This document shows, piece after piece, positions 12,631 through 22,782 of a stretch of 64,000 bases of DNA (positions are counted from its first letter, which is position 1; each line of letters begins with the position of its first letter). This DNA comes from Prinsepia uniflora (taxonomy: Eukaryota; Streptophyta; Magnoliopsida; Rosales; Rosaceae), in contig CM064863.1 in NCBI GenBank assembly GCA_032719365.1, forward strand, positions 18,485,137 through 18,549,136. Direction: 5' to 3'. The position numbers and the translations under genes were made by a program. The notes under the pieces were generated by a model. The model ran no database searches and was not told the DNA's origin. It saw only the letters and a list, made by a program, of their open reading frames with translations.

Positions 12631-15600
12631 TTATGCAGAGGCGGTGATGCACTGAATTGCCTGTTTGCAAATGCCAGTCATTGTTGCTTCTGGTCCATAG
12701 ACCTACAAGACAGCATATAAACAGAAGAACAAATATCAGATATGTTCCATGGACAGCCATTTTAACAATTAGCTTTGCAGGTTTGCTCAATCAATAGGGA
12801 TTTCAAAATGTTGGTACCTCAATTGGGAGGCCGATTTCCTCTCCAAGTGCCCGCATGTTTGCAAGGCCCTTCTGGTAGTTGGGACCTCCTCTCCTGACAT
12901 AAAGATGCATCCTTGCAGCTTTAAGCTTCGATTCCTGAGTAATCAAATGCGTCATTGTCAGTTTTCATACTTACAAGTATAGTAACTTGACAAAGCTAGA
13001 CTTTAGCACAAAAGATGAAGCTCACCTTCTCCTTCAAGGCACGAATAATGCCATTGAATGTTGCTGCTACATCGGTGAAGTTAGCTATTCCACCTCCAAT
13101 TACAAGGGCTCTCTTTTGACCATCAGGATCTGAAGTTGCACACTGTAGAAGGAATAAGATTATTATACACAAAGAAAGTCTCGGAAGCATAGGTATGCAT
13201 TGCCTGATCTTATGTTCTAAGAAGAAACGAGATGCAGTCAACAATGCTTAAGAGTGAAAATGAAGAGTTATTACATCAATTACAACTCTGGCATACTGCA
13301 ATACTTCATCTTCATTGGGTGCTCCACTGTATTCAGCATAGTTTCCGAGCTCATTAGCAAATCCCAGATCTCCAACCTGACCAAGGAATAAAATTTTGGG
13401 CATGAGCTATGAATGCCAGTGAAAAACAAAGGTTACAATGGCACAACACTGAAATTAAGTTGAATTTCCAATCCTACTGTGTCTGCATAGATGACACTTG
13501 CACCTCCTCCAGCTACCATAGTCCAAATTCTTCCCTTTGGGTTCAGAACTGTGAATTTCAAAGATGCACTTGTCTGCAAAATGACAAACAAATCTGATAA
13601 ATTCACAACGGCAGGGCTACGAATGAGATGTGATAAGAGTCGAATATGAAATTATAATTGAAACAAATTGAGGATCAGATCTCCAATTTCAGACAAAAGA
13701 CATGGAGACCAGTTGACTGGAAAAAGAGGCCCTTATTTCTTGAAGATTAAAAAACTCTGAACCCTAGAGTACATTCCTCTTGACATTCAGTTAGATAAAA
13801 AGTAGGAGCAGGAATCCCAGCTTCCATAGTAAATATGATAAAAGCAAGGAATCATTGGACAAAAAAGTAAATAGCTGACTTGTTAAAAGTTAATGCAGGG
13901 AATTGGTAATGCCAGGACAGCACGATTTCATTTCCTAGTTAACAAAAATGGACCTAGCAATTCTAGAAAGAGGAACGGTTTTATTTTACTTGAGTATAAT
14001 ATGACTAAAATCATCCATGAACAAGTTCATTGATGAGATAGATTTTATGTCGAAGTTGAAGGCATCTGTGTGTACCTTTTCATCAAGCCCATGAATAAAT
14101 TTTTCTGTAGAACTCATAACTCTTCCAAATGGCATTGGAAATTCAATATTGCCCCACCTGAAACAATCGAATCATGTAAGTAGGTATTGAAAGTGGTAAG
14201 CTAAAACAGCAATAAGTAGTCTGCCATATATAAATAAAACCAAGATGGTAATGACTGTAGGACATTAAAAGTACTTTTTGAAGTTCTTGAAAGCAGCAGT
14301 GTCATCCAGCTCGCCTCTCATATCCAAAGGATATGGCTTTCCATCAACCAATGCAAAGGGATTCATCTCCAGAAAAGTGAAGTCCAGATCTGTAGCATAC
14401 TAAAAATTAACAAAGTTGTTCTTCTTACAACAGTAGTACAAAATGGAACAGTCAAAGAATTTTAACACACCTTGAAATAGAGCAAAAATGACTTTGATAA
14501 AGTCCTCAAGTTCTGCTTTGATCTGCATTGAGAAAAAATTGTCAATAATTTCTAATTTCAGCTTAAATGAACATGAACTCAATGACGATATAGCATATGA
14601 TTGATGAACAAAGGAAGATCAAGTAATACATTGAAGTCAATAAAACGGGAACCTAATGCTAGAGAAATGCTGAACATTGAATCCTACACAAGTATAAAGA
14701 AAAACAAGTATACCGCATAATGGAAAAACAGGAATTACCTCCAAGGGAAGGGTTGCAACAAGTGGAGCAGATACTTCTGATGTCAAAGAAGTTCCTGTTG
14801 GGACAAATATGGTCTTGACCTGTATAAAGTATAATTCTTTTATAAATATGAAGCGTTAAGATAATTTATAAAAGATACATCAGAGTTTATAAAAGATACA
14901 TCTATAGGTTTTTTCTTTTCTCGAAAACAGAAACAAAGTTTGAATAAGTATTGAGTATTAGGAAACAAATTAACATGCGAAAATACCTTGTCCCAATTTT
15001 CTTCAATATCAATTCCTCCACATTCGGAGAAACTAATGCTGTTCCCAAGTCGGTCTGAGACGATATTAAGGTAAAACTCTTCATTGTGGGGAATGAAGGG
15101 TTCAACGATGAATGTTGTTATGGGTCCTTTGCAGCCACCTATCTCAACCTGTTAAACCGAAAATGAAAGATGTAAGCAAAATTCTCAATTCTTAACCGAA
15201 AACGATAAGAAAAAATTAGTATTAGGCAGATGAAATAAATGTACAAATCAAACAATTGAACGACCGAGTACCACTTTGCCTAGGCGCTCCTGCACGAAAG
15301 TGGCAACTTGAGCGAAATCAAGGTTCAAGGCAACCAAACCACTCTTCCCACGCTTTCCAAACAACATGTCAGGTTTCACAACCAGCTTGGAAGAGGAAAG
15401 CCAAGATTCCTTCTCAACGAGCTCATTGACATCGGTCGATTCGTTAATCTACGGCGAGAGCAAACAAAAAACCCATCATTGAATTGAAATTTAAAAACAT
15501 AACTTACGTTCTGCAGCATCAAATTTACTTCTTAACTGGCACCATACAAATTGGGATTGAATCTTAAAAAGCACATTAAAACCAATAAAACCCAAAGCGG

Positions 15601-15954
15601 AAAAAACCAGATTTCAAATTTTCTTAATGAATCGTGCAATTGAGCGCAGATTAGATCTATGAATCAAACCATATAGATACTCCACAATTGGCATTTCAAC
15701 AAACACATGATCTTTCATCGTTTATGAATGTGTATAGACAACTACGAGTATTTCAAATCTTACAACGTTTCAAAGTGGGTGGCCAAAGCCGAAACTTGAT
15801 GATTTAAAAGCTTAACACAACACTGAATCAAAGAGCACATAATAAAAAAGCTCACTTGGGCAGATTTAAGAGGCAATTCACGGCCGGAGAGCCTCTTGAA
15901 GTGCTCCTTCAACAATCTCTTGGAGTCGTACTCTCGGATCTTCTTTCGTGCCAT
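12631..15954 (-). CDS. ACLA: ATP-citrate synthase (lyase) subunit A, 12 coding exons
   Basis: Cytosolic ATP-citrate lyase makes acetyl-CoA and oxaloacetate from citrate, CoA and ATP; plants use separate A and B subunits in a hetero-octamer. Coding exons, from the start: 15856-15954, 15272-15448, 14987-15148, 14739-14819, 14471-14522, 14275-14389, 14076-14157, 13478-13573, 13275-13376, 13026-13142, 12818-12934, 12631-12702. All introns are GT-AG and phases join without error. The product is 423 residues, the usual length of plant subunit A. It starts MARKKIREYDSKRL, has the ATP-grasp part in the first 240 or so residues (KPDMLFGKRGKSG; IVEPFIPHNEEFYL), and a citrate-binding part with GGGIANFTDV at 338-347. 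No catalytic lesion was seen. Assignment to a particular paralogue (ACLA-1, -2 or -3) is not possible here. Confidence 0.97.
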
Positions 15955-16135
15955 TTCTCACCTGAATTTCCTAATTCCCAAAGATCAGAATCATAGATCT
16001 CAACTTTATCCTCTCAAATCGGAAGACTTGGCTTGAGAAATGCAAAACTTACCGTTGAAAAATAGAGGAGAGAAAAAGGCAAGTTAGTTGTACAAGAGAG
16101 AGTTAGGTAGGTAGATGCAGAGCGAAGTCAACTGA
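15955..16135 (-). other. ACLA: ACLA 5' leader with an intron
   Basis: The leader is split by a 91-bp GT-AG intron (15962-16052), with donor CGGTAAGT and acceptor TTCAG just seven bases before the start codon. The upstream leader exon (16053 to about 16135) is pyrimidine-rich with no upstream ATG. The 5' limit is inferred from the TATA box spacing. Leader introns are common in constitutive plant genes and often raise expression (established knowledge). Confidence 0.75.
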
Positions 16136-16160
16136 AATCCATCAGCCGCTGGGCTCCGTC

Positions 16161-16178
16161 TATTTATAGCTGCCAATA
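16161..16178 (-). promoter_or_regulatory. ACLA core promoter: TATA box with adjacent CCAAT-type motif
   Basis: On the minus strand CTATAAATA (16161-16169) lies about 30 bases before the inferred transcription start, and ATTGG (inverted CCAAT) is a few bases further upstream. Confidence 0.7.
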
Positions 16179-16199
16179 GACAAAACAAACGCGACTGGT

Positions 16200-17775
16200 T
16201 ATTTTACTTTTTTTTTTTTTTTGGCTCCTCTTCCATTTTTTGTGTATTGCATTTGCAAGGGGTAGGTTGATGTGCGCTTAAATTTAATTTTTAGCGGCAA
16301 CGCTTGTTGTTATTGATTAAGAATTTAATTAGATGAGATGTGCCACTGACAGTTAACAAACACATGCGGCACCTACCGATATGGACCGGGGATTCAACCC
16401 ACTCTGTTTTCGTAATTTTGTGGTGGATCATGATCCGCTGCATCGTGAATTGCAACTACATCATTCTCTCAATATCTGCATTACCCTTTATCTTTTGTAA
16501 CTATTTTAGCATCAGTGTCAGCAGTCAAGTGCCCCCCTCGCTCTGGTCCATAAAGGGGAACTTGAATAAATTCGCAATTTTGTACTTTCTGTGGTGAAAT
16601 TTTCTTTCTTCTACGAGTATACGACAACTTATTGATAGGAAAAAATATAATACAAAAATAAGCTAAACTTTAATAGCTACTTAGACGGTGGATATTAGAT
16701 AAATTATTCTTAATAACTAAGTTTGACATCTATTGAAGCCATCTGGAAGGGAATCATGCACAAAAGCAATATAACTTGAAATCCCCATTCATCATAAAGC
16801 ATAAAATTGTAGCCCCTCATCATTGTGGTCATCGTCGATTGCACGAAATACCATGAAGACGAAAAATTCCATCCCCCAACATATTTTAGATGCTCATTGA
16901 TTATGTGTTTTGAAGTATCTGTTGTAACAACCCTTGGCCCCAAAAAAAAATTATCTATTTTGACCAATAAAAATAGTCATTAACTATTGATTTATACATT
17001 TTTGTATTAATATTGTTTTTTTCAAACAACGATATTAAAAAATAATTATATACATTTAGTAATAGAAATTACCAATGAACAAAATGCCATAGAAAAATAA
17101 TGAGCTTGATTTTTTTTATTAAGGGGACGAATTTCCCGAGCGAAGCTATGTAGTTGAACCATAAGCTATATTCAAAAAAGTTTACTCTCCTCTTTTTTTT
17201 CAGTGGGTTTTACTTGTTAAAAATTGGGAAATCAGGTCAAAGTAGGCCAAATTTTTTTATACTTATCTCTAATCAGTATTTTTGTGTGTTTACATATATG
17301 TTAAAACTTGTTAGATATGTTGAGAATTGAGAAAGCATTTTCCTACAAATGCAACTTATGTAACAATATTTTTCATTTGTAGTTAATCCAGGGGAATTCA
17401 GACAATGTGATTGTGTTCCTGCTTTCTATATATATAAAATACAGTTTGATAACCTTTAAAGGCAAGGATGTACACCTTAAAAAAAAAGCTCCTACTCTTA
17501 ACCCTTAAACAACTCAACTTTCTTCCACTTTTGGTAACGTGGTGGTGGCAGATCCAGCCCTTATTGCTTTGGGACAACCTCACCCCCCACCCACCCTCCC
17601 CCTCCTTCAAAATAGTTTGGTTTCAGTATGATGTGCAAATTAATTTGGTTTCAAAGGTTTGATGGACCCGGCACAAGTAAAAATCAAAGAGAAAAAAATG
17701 CTCACTTCTCTCTTCTCACCGCTTTCTCCTAACCTAATCCTCCCCAACCTCCTTTTGGATCTCTGCTTCCATTAC
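16200..17775. other. AT-rich intergenic DNA upstream of ACLA
   Basis: Contains a T tract near 16208, homopolymer runs and short frames without domains. At 16923 the sequence TGTAACAACCC resembles an LTR start, but no matching end or target duplication was found. No gene was recognised. Confidence 0.5.
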
Positions 17776-17794
17776 AAGTAGTCATTTTCCAGAC

Positions 17795-18130
17795 TTGGTT
17801 TTAGGAAATCCACCTAAGAAATCCATCGAGATACTCCCCCGAGGTCGAGTAGGTACTGTAATGGAAGATACAGTCCTAACTTTTTGTTGCAAGGCTTCGA
17901 TGTGTTGCATAGAACACAACCTTGAATGTATCGTGAAACATCGAGATGCATTTTTGGCCAATACACATAACGATGAATATTTAATAAAGTCTTCTCAACT
18001 CCAAAATGCCCTGCAACTTTGGAAGTATGAAGCCTCTCTAATCCACTGCAATCTGTCGCCATCTTCTGGAATGCACAATTGTGTTCCCTTATACAGTAGT
18101 CCATCTTTCAATTGAAACTCACTAGTCTTT
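17795..18130 (-). pseudogene. Integrase N-terminal fragment (HHCC zinc finger)
   Basis: The frame at 17814-18104 shows HFGVEKTLLNIHRYVYWP followed by a CVLCNTSKP motif, the H-H-C-C zinc-binding domain of Ty3/gypsy integrases. At about 17835 the frame shifts, and the start of the catalytic core (ISMDFLGGFPKTKSGK) continues in another frame to 17776, where homology stops. The catalytic D-D-E core is otherwise absent. Confidence 0.9.
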
Positions 18131-18375
18131 CCTTGTTGCAGCTTGGCATAGGCTGAGTTGAAATCTGCATATGCAATGTCATACCCTTTGGCATATTCAG
18201 AAGGAACAATGGTTGGATTTTCATAAGCACCAGCAATGCAGAACTAACTGGTGTAGGTGGTCTAGATAACATATCTGCCAACTTATTAGTTGCTCCCTTC
18301 TTGTACTTTATTACAATACTGAATTGTTGTAGTGTAAGATATCCATTTCATATGGCGAGCTTACTGTAACTTAGA

Positions 18376-18850
18376 CTAAGTAGTTAAAAATTGAAGAGGT
18401 TTATGATCTGAGTGAACTACGACTTTTTTTCCCAACAAGTAAGCTCTCCAATGTTTCACTGCTTGATGCATTGCATACAACTCCTTATCATAAGTCGGAT
18501 AATTCAATACCGGTCCACTAAACATCTGAGAATGGTATGCAACTGGTTTCCCATCTTGAAATAATACGGCTCCCATAGCATAGTTCGATGCATCTGCTTC
18601 CACTTCAAATGGTCTCTGTAAATTCGGTAATGCTAATACTGGGGCCTCTGTAATCTTCCGTTTCAACAACGGGAAAGATTCCTCATTGTTTCTCGACCAT
18701 TCAAACTTTTGATTGGCCTTTGTTAAAGAATGTAAGGGTGCTGCAATTTGTGAAAAGTGCTGAAATAAACTTTCGTAAATATTGACATGCACCTATAAAG
18801 CTCCGAACTTCAGTCACTGTTTGGGGATTAGGCCATTTTGAAATCACCTG
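18376..18850 (-). pseudogene. RT thumb and RNase H fragment
   Basis: The frame 18376-18792 encodes an RNase H domain with EVEADASNYAMGAVLFQDGK, YDKELYAMHQAVKHWR and HSDHKPLQFL, all classic Ty3/gypsy RNase H positions. Just upstream, SKWPNPQTVTEVRSFIG in a shifted frame (up to 18943) marks the connection from reverse transcriptase. At least one frameshift near 18795 separates them. Confidence 0.9.
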
Positions 18851-18926
18851 CACTTTCTCTAGGTCCACTTTCAGTTCTCCTGCACCAACAATGAATAACA
18901 GGTATACAAGGTGTTGTTTCCCAAAT

Positions 18927-19391
18927 TCACCACTTCTTACCATTTAACTGTAACTGATTTGTTCGTAGAACCTCCAAAACTTGAGCAATATGATGAAGAT
19001 GTTCCTCCCATGTGACACTAAATATGAGAATGTCATCTAAGTATACAATGACGAAGTCGTCAATGAAAGGGCGGAGTACCTCATTCATCAATCGTATGAA
19101 GGTAGCTGGAGCATTGCATAATCCGAATGGCATGACTAACCACTCGAATAGTCCCTCCTCTGTTTTGAATGCAGTTTTCCAAGTATCTTCGTCATGGATG
19201 AGGACTTGGTGATAGCCAGATTTGAGATCAAGCTTAGTGAAGTGGTGTGCACCATGTAGTTGATCTAGCAGGTCATCAATCCTCGGCAATGGATACCGAT
19301 TCTTAATGGTTATTTTGTTGAGTGCCCTATAATCTACACACATATGCCAGCCTTTGTCTTTCTTAGGCACAAGTAACACTGGCGAACCACA
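18927..19391 (-). pseudogene. Reverse transcriptase palm and fingers fragment
   Basis: The open frame (18927-19379) carries VDYRALNKITIKNRYPLPRI, KLDLKSGYHQ, MPFGLCNAPATF and the catalytic VYLDDILIF. It is broken upstream by the solo LTR that entered at 19397, and downstream by a stop after LNGKKW at 18927. Order and spacing are normal for Ty3/gypsy reverse transcriptase. Confidence 0.93.
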
Positions 19392-19499
19392 TGGTGTGTA
19401 ACGACCCGTCCCGAATATCGGGATTTAATAATATTTAATTGTGATCCACTAATCTGGGATTAGTTGGGCGATTTCGGACGAATTGTGCAAAATGACCGT

Positions 19500-19850
19500 T
19501 TTGCCCCTGGGCGTGGGCAAAACGTTGACTTTTATTTCGGATGGTCAAATGGACTTTGACCAATGATCGTGACGTAGTTCGGGACGTCACGAGTTCATAG
19601 ACAGGTGGCACGTTCGATTCCGACGTTCGTGGTGAAAGTTATGATGTACGGAAGTTCAAGGGCGTTTTCGTAATTTGGACGAAATAGGGGCAAATGTTGA
19701 CTTTTTGACCAGGATGTCCGATGGCCGAGGGCCAAGGACCGTTACGTAGGTTTCGTCAATGCGAATCCAACGACAGGCGGCACGCCGAAATCGGAGATTC
19801 GACGACAAAGTTATGGGTCACGGAAATCTGGGTTCGTTATGCACGCATTT
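19500..19850. repeat. Head of S1: two diverged copies of a roughly 190-bp unit
   Basis: Unit A (about 19506-19690) and unit B (about 19688-19830) share in order GGGCAAAnnGTTGACTTTT, a GGTC/ATGG block, an ACCGTnACGTAG core, ACAGGYGGCACG, a TTCG block, AAAGTTATG and ACGGAA. The same two-unit head occurs in every long TGTAACG-type LTR in the window. Confidence 0.8.
19569..19590. promoter_or_regulatory. Inverted TGACGT pair in S1 head
   Basis: GTGACGT (19569-19575) and ACGTCAC (19584-19590) form a perfect dyad around an 8-base spacer. TGACG is the core bound by plant TGA-type bZIP factors. Equivalent dyads are at 22915-22936, 33558-33579 and 3394-3415 (one mismatch). Confidence 0.6.
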
Positions 19851-21344
19851 CGAGGCGGGGACACGTGGCATTTTCTGATTGGTCTGGGATTCTGAGTGGG
19901 ACACGTGGACCACTAACCTTTAATTATGAACTCAGATCTGGATTGGTGGGTTTTGATTAAATTATTGGAATAAAAAAATATAAAGAATTCCCACTTATTG
20001 CATCTTTTAATCTGGACCTTTAATCTCATTGGTGAGATTGAATCTGGACCATCCATTTTTCTTCATCATTTCCCTCCCCATATTATATTTGCTTACCCGA
20101 GTGCACAACCATTCGAACCGTGCACACAAAACCTTCACACATCTCCTCTGTGCACATGTGTGGGTCACTGAGATTGTGAGAACCAGCGGGAGGCGGCAGG
20201 ACGTCGGCGGCGACCGCGGTGGTCCACGGCGGCCGTGTTAACCCGAGGAGGAAGTTATGCCCAGGTTTTTGGAAATCGACGATCCGTTGTGTTTCTGAGC
20301 TCCTTCTCGACTCCTTTGGGACTTGGGGTCAGAAACAGACACAGGGGACTGGTTTTCGAAGCTCGAAGTGAGCTGGGCACGGCGGGGACGGCGGTGCCCG
20401 TAACCCGGTTCGAAACCAAAAATGGTGATCGGGTTTTGGATGGGTATTGGACGTTGGATTTGATCCTACGGTGTTCTATGAACATAAACGAATCTTGTGG
20501 ACGTGAATTTGGGGCTCGAGGCGGCCGGAATCGGGAGGAAGGACGATCGGAAATTCTGAGCTTCGGGTTTGAGTTCAGAGGTATGATTCGTGACGTTACT
20601 TTTGGTTTTTGATTCCACAGAACTGTTGGTTGAACTCAGACGGTCTTGCAGGTGAAAACCCCGTCCAAAATGATCCAGTATCGACGGAGAACCAGTCGGG
20701 TTGGCCCGCGGGTCACGGCGACCTGTTTACCAGTCGTTCGGGTTGAACGACGGTGAACAGTACCCCGCGCGTGGGTTTCACGCGCAGGGAGTTCAACCGG
20801 CGCGTGGGGGCGCGTGTGAGGTAATTTTGGGAAACTTCCAACATGAATTTTGTCCTACACAATGTAACGAACATTTTAGCGTTGGTTTCGTGTCGATCGG
20901 ATCCCGTTTCGTTATTGTTCGGGATGTCCGAAGGTTTTTAATCCAGTTTAAAAATACTTAAAAATTCGGGAAAATTACGGGACATTGATAGAATGTTAAT
21001 GATGGGGTTAGTAACCCTCTAATATGATTTGGACAGGATTGGGAGTCCCGGTGATAGTGGTGTGGCCCGGGAAGGCCTATGGCACGCGTATCGAGGCGCT
21101 CGGTTAAACGGTCTGTGAGTGGACATTGGTTTTATAAACTCGATGCATGCATAACTGTTTCGTGATTGTTATAATTGTGATTATATGATTTATTTTGGAT
21201 ATCAGTGAATTTATATGTTTTCACGCATTTCGAGGCGATTTACGTGTTTGCACGTGAATCGAGGTTTTCTGGATTTACACTGATTTCCATAAATATGGAT
21301 GGATATGATTTCATGGAACGGTTACGGATTTGTTAAAATGAATC

Positions 21345-21541
21345 GGGCCAGGGGCCCCAGTTAATTTGTTAATCGGGCCAGGGGCCCAATTGAATTATGA
21401 AATCGGGCCAGGGGCCCAGTTAACTTATGAATCGGGCCAGGGGCCCAGTTGACTTATGAAATCGGGCCAGGGGCCCAGTTAACTTATGAATCGGGCCAGG
21501 AGCCCAGTTGACTTGTATATGTGATTTCGGGTCGGGGACCC
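21345..21541. repeat. Array of GGGCC-NGG-GGCCC hairpins, 29-30-bp period
   Basis: Hairpins with 5-bp arms and an AGG loop start at 21345, 21375, 21405, 21434 and 21464, a variant (GGGCC-agg-AGCCC) at 21493, and a changed one (GGGTC-ggg-GACCC) at 21529. The linkers between them are A/T-rich and loosely conserved. Confidence 0.9.
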
Positions 21542-21709
21542 TAAAATGGAATTGAATAAACTATTTCGGATTTGATTCAACTATTTGGACTTATGACGGT
21601 TTTATGGAAATTCGGGGCAGGGCCCTTGTGATATTTTGGAAATGAATAATTGAATGTGTTCCATAAAACCATCTCGATATGAGGATATTTATATCCTGGT
21701 CTCCTCCAA

Positions 21710-21941
21710 GTGTCGGGGACACTGGAGAAGTCACGGTGCATTGCCTGCGAGGGCTCATTATACGGAGCTACCGGACCGTATAGTGATCCAGGAGCAGGAT
21801 TGCTAGACGTCATGGACGTCAGACATCGGGGATGTCAGAGATATGGACCCGGTGAGACCCCGGGCAGCACACGTTGCTTAATACCGTGAGATATGACGTC
21901 TGGAACGTCAAGCGTCTAGGACGCTAGGCATCGGGGATGCC
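21710..21941. repeat. Cluster of perfect triloop palindromes in S1
   Basis: GTGTC-ggg-GACAC (21710-21722), GACGTC-atg-GACGTC (21806-21820), GACATC-ggg-GATGTC (21822-21836), TGACGT-ctgga-ACGTCA (21894-21910), AGCGTC-tag-GACGCT (21911-21925) and GGCATC-ggg-GATGCC (21927-21941). Arms differ from one hairpin to the next but stay self-complementary. Confidence 0.9.
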
Positions 21942-22376
21942 GGAGATGGAAAAATAATAAATGAATATTACTGGATTGATGAAATAACTCTTGGATTGAC
22001 TTTTAGAATTTGAAACTATGCTTTGGTTTCCGGGCTAAGGCCCTATTGGATATTTCTAAATAAATATGGGATTATTGGTTTTTGGTGCATGCATATGATT
22101 TTACTGAGGGGCATAAATGTCTTATAAATGTTTTTAACAGGATTGTTATTTTCGTCCACTCACAGCTTTTGTTTTTAATGCCCTTCAGGTTGATTCCGGA
22201 TACGACTGCAGCAGAGACTTGAGCATCGCACACCTCCTCCATCGATCCTTACGCACTCTGGAAGCCCGTTCGGGCAATGGCAATCGGTTATCCCTTGTCT
22301 GACGCCTCTTGTCAGACGGGAGCATGACACATTCCATGGTAATCCCGGGGGGATTGGGATGGGTCGTGTCATGGTG

Positions 22377-22782
22377 AGCAGCTGGGTTTGATGACTCCTT
22401 GTTCAAGAAGTCCTTGAATTTTCTTCTTGATCTCGTCAGGTTCCGTCACAGAAGTACGATACAAACCCAAGTTTGGTAGAGGTGAATCTCCTACCAACTA
22501 GATTTCATGCTCCACAGCTCTCTGTGGTGGCAAACCCTGCACATCATGAAATAAGTACTTGAACTTCTCCTGTAATTTTCCTATGTCTGAGCATTGTGCA
22601 GGAGATAAAGACAATGTAGACAATGTCACAACTCTAGAATTCTGATCTTGCAGTTGAATCATCAACAAAACGAATCGCCCACATGAATTGACTAACCTCT
22701 TGGCTTGGTTAGCTGTCAGCAAATTATCTGTAAGAAAATTATTTCTAGCTTGAGGCTTGCAAGCGTTGATGTGGAACTCCTT
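22377..22782 (-). pseudogene. Pol segment between protease and reverse transcriptase
   Basis: The minus-strand frame reads from EFHINACKPQ through LQEKFKYLFHDVQGLPP and stops at EHEI (22498); beyond the stop the same frame resumes in DEIKKK-like sequence up to the S1 insertion. The order fits the spacer and N-terminus of reverse transcriptase in Ty3/gypsy pol. It joins the protease piece across S2 and the polymerase core across S1. Confidence 0.85.

Larger units (their letters stand above)
21113..22165. repeat. Bracketed module of S1 (12-bp inverted repeat)
   Basis: CTGTGAGTGGAC (21113-21124) and GTCCACTCACAG (22154-22165) are perfect reverse complements 1.0 kb apart. Inside lie ATGCATGC motifs near both ends, an ACGTG hairpin (21237-21260), the GGGCC-type array and several triloop palindromes. 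Confidence 0.85.
19397..22371 (+). mobile_element. Solo LTR S1 (TGTAACG family)
   Basis: This 2975-bp LTR begins TGTAACGACCCGTCCCG and ends GGGTCGTGTCA. TGGTG at 19392-19396 and at 22372-22376 is a perfect target duplication in the reverse transcriptase of the host gypsy element. No primer-binding site or internal DNA remains, as expected after LTR-LTR recombination. Same family as S3 and S4 by the shared tail (sequence around 21700-22371). Confidence 0.97.

Noticed and set aside
16710..16967. 85-residue minus-strand frame upstream of ACLA
   Set aside because: No recognisable domain, AT-rich, no splice or promoter context.
16923..17400. Possible LTR starting TGTAACAACCC
   Set aside because: No head units, no matching CA end and no target duplication found; kept only as spacer.
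17795..18115. 106-residue plus-strand frame
   Set aside because: Antisense of the gypsy integrase fragment.
20235..20612. 125-residue open frame inside solo LTR S1
   Set aside because: Not kept in S3 or S4 of the same family; part of a GC-rich LTR segment.
21345..21541. CRISPR-like regular repeat
   Set aside because: The period is regular, but the intervening DNA is also repetitive, the repeats are only 13 bases, and the context is a plant LTR.
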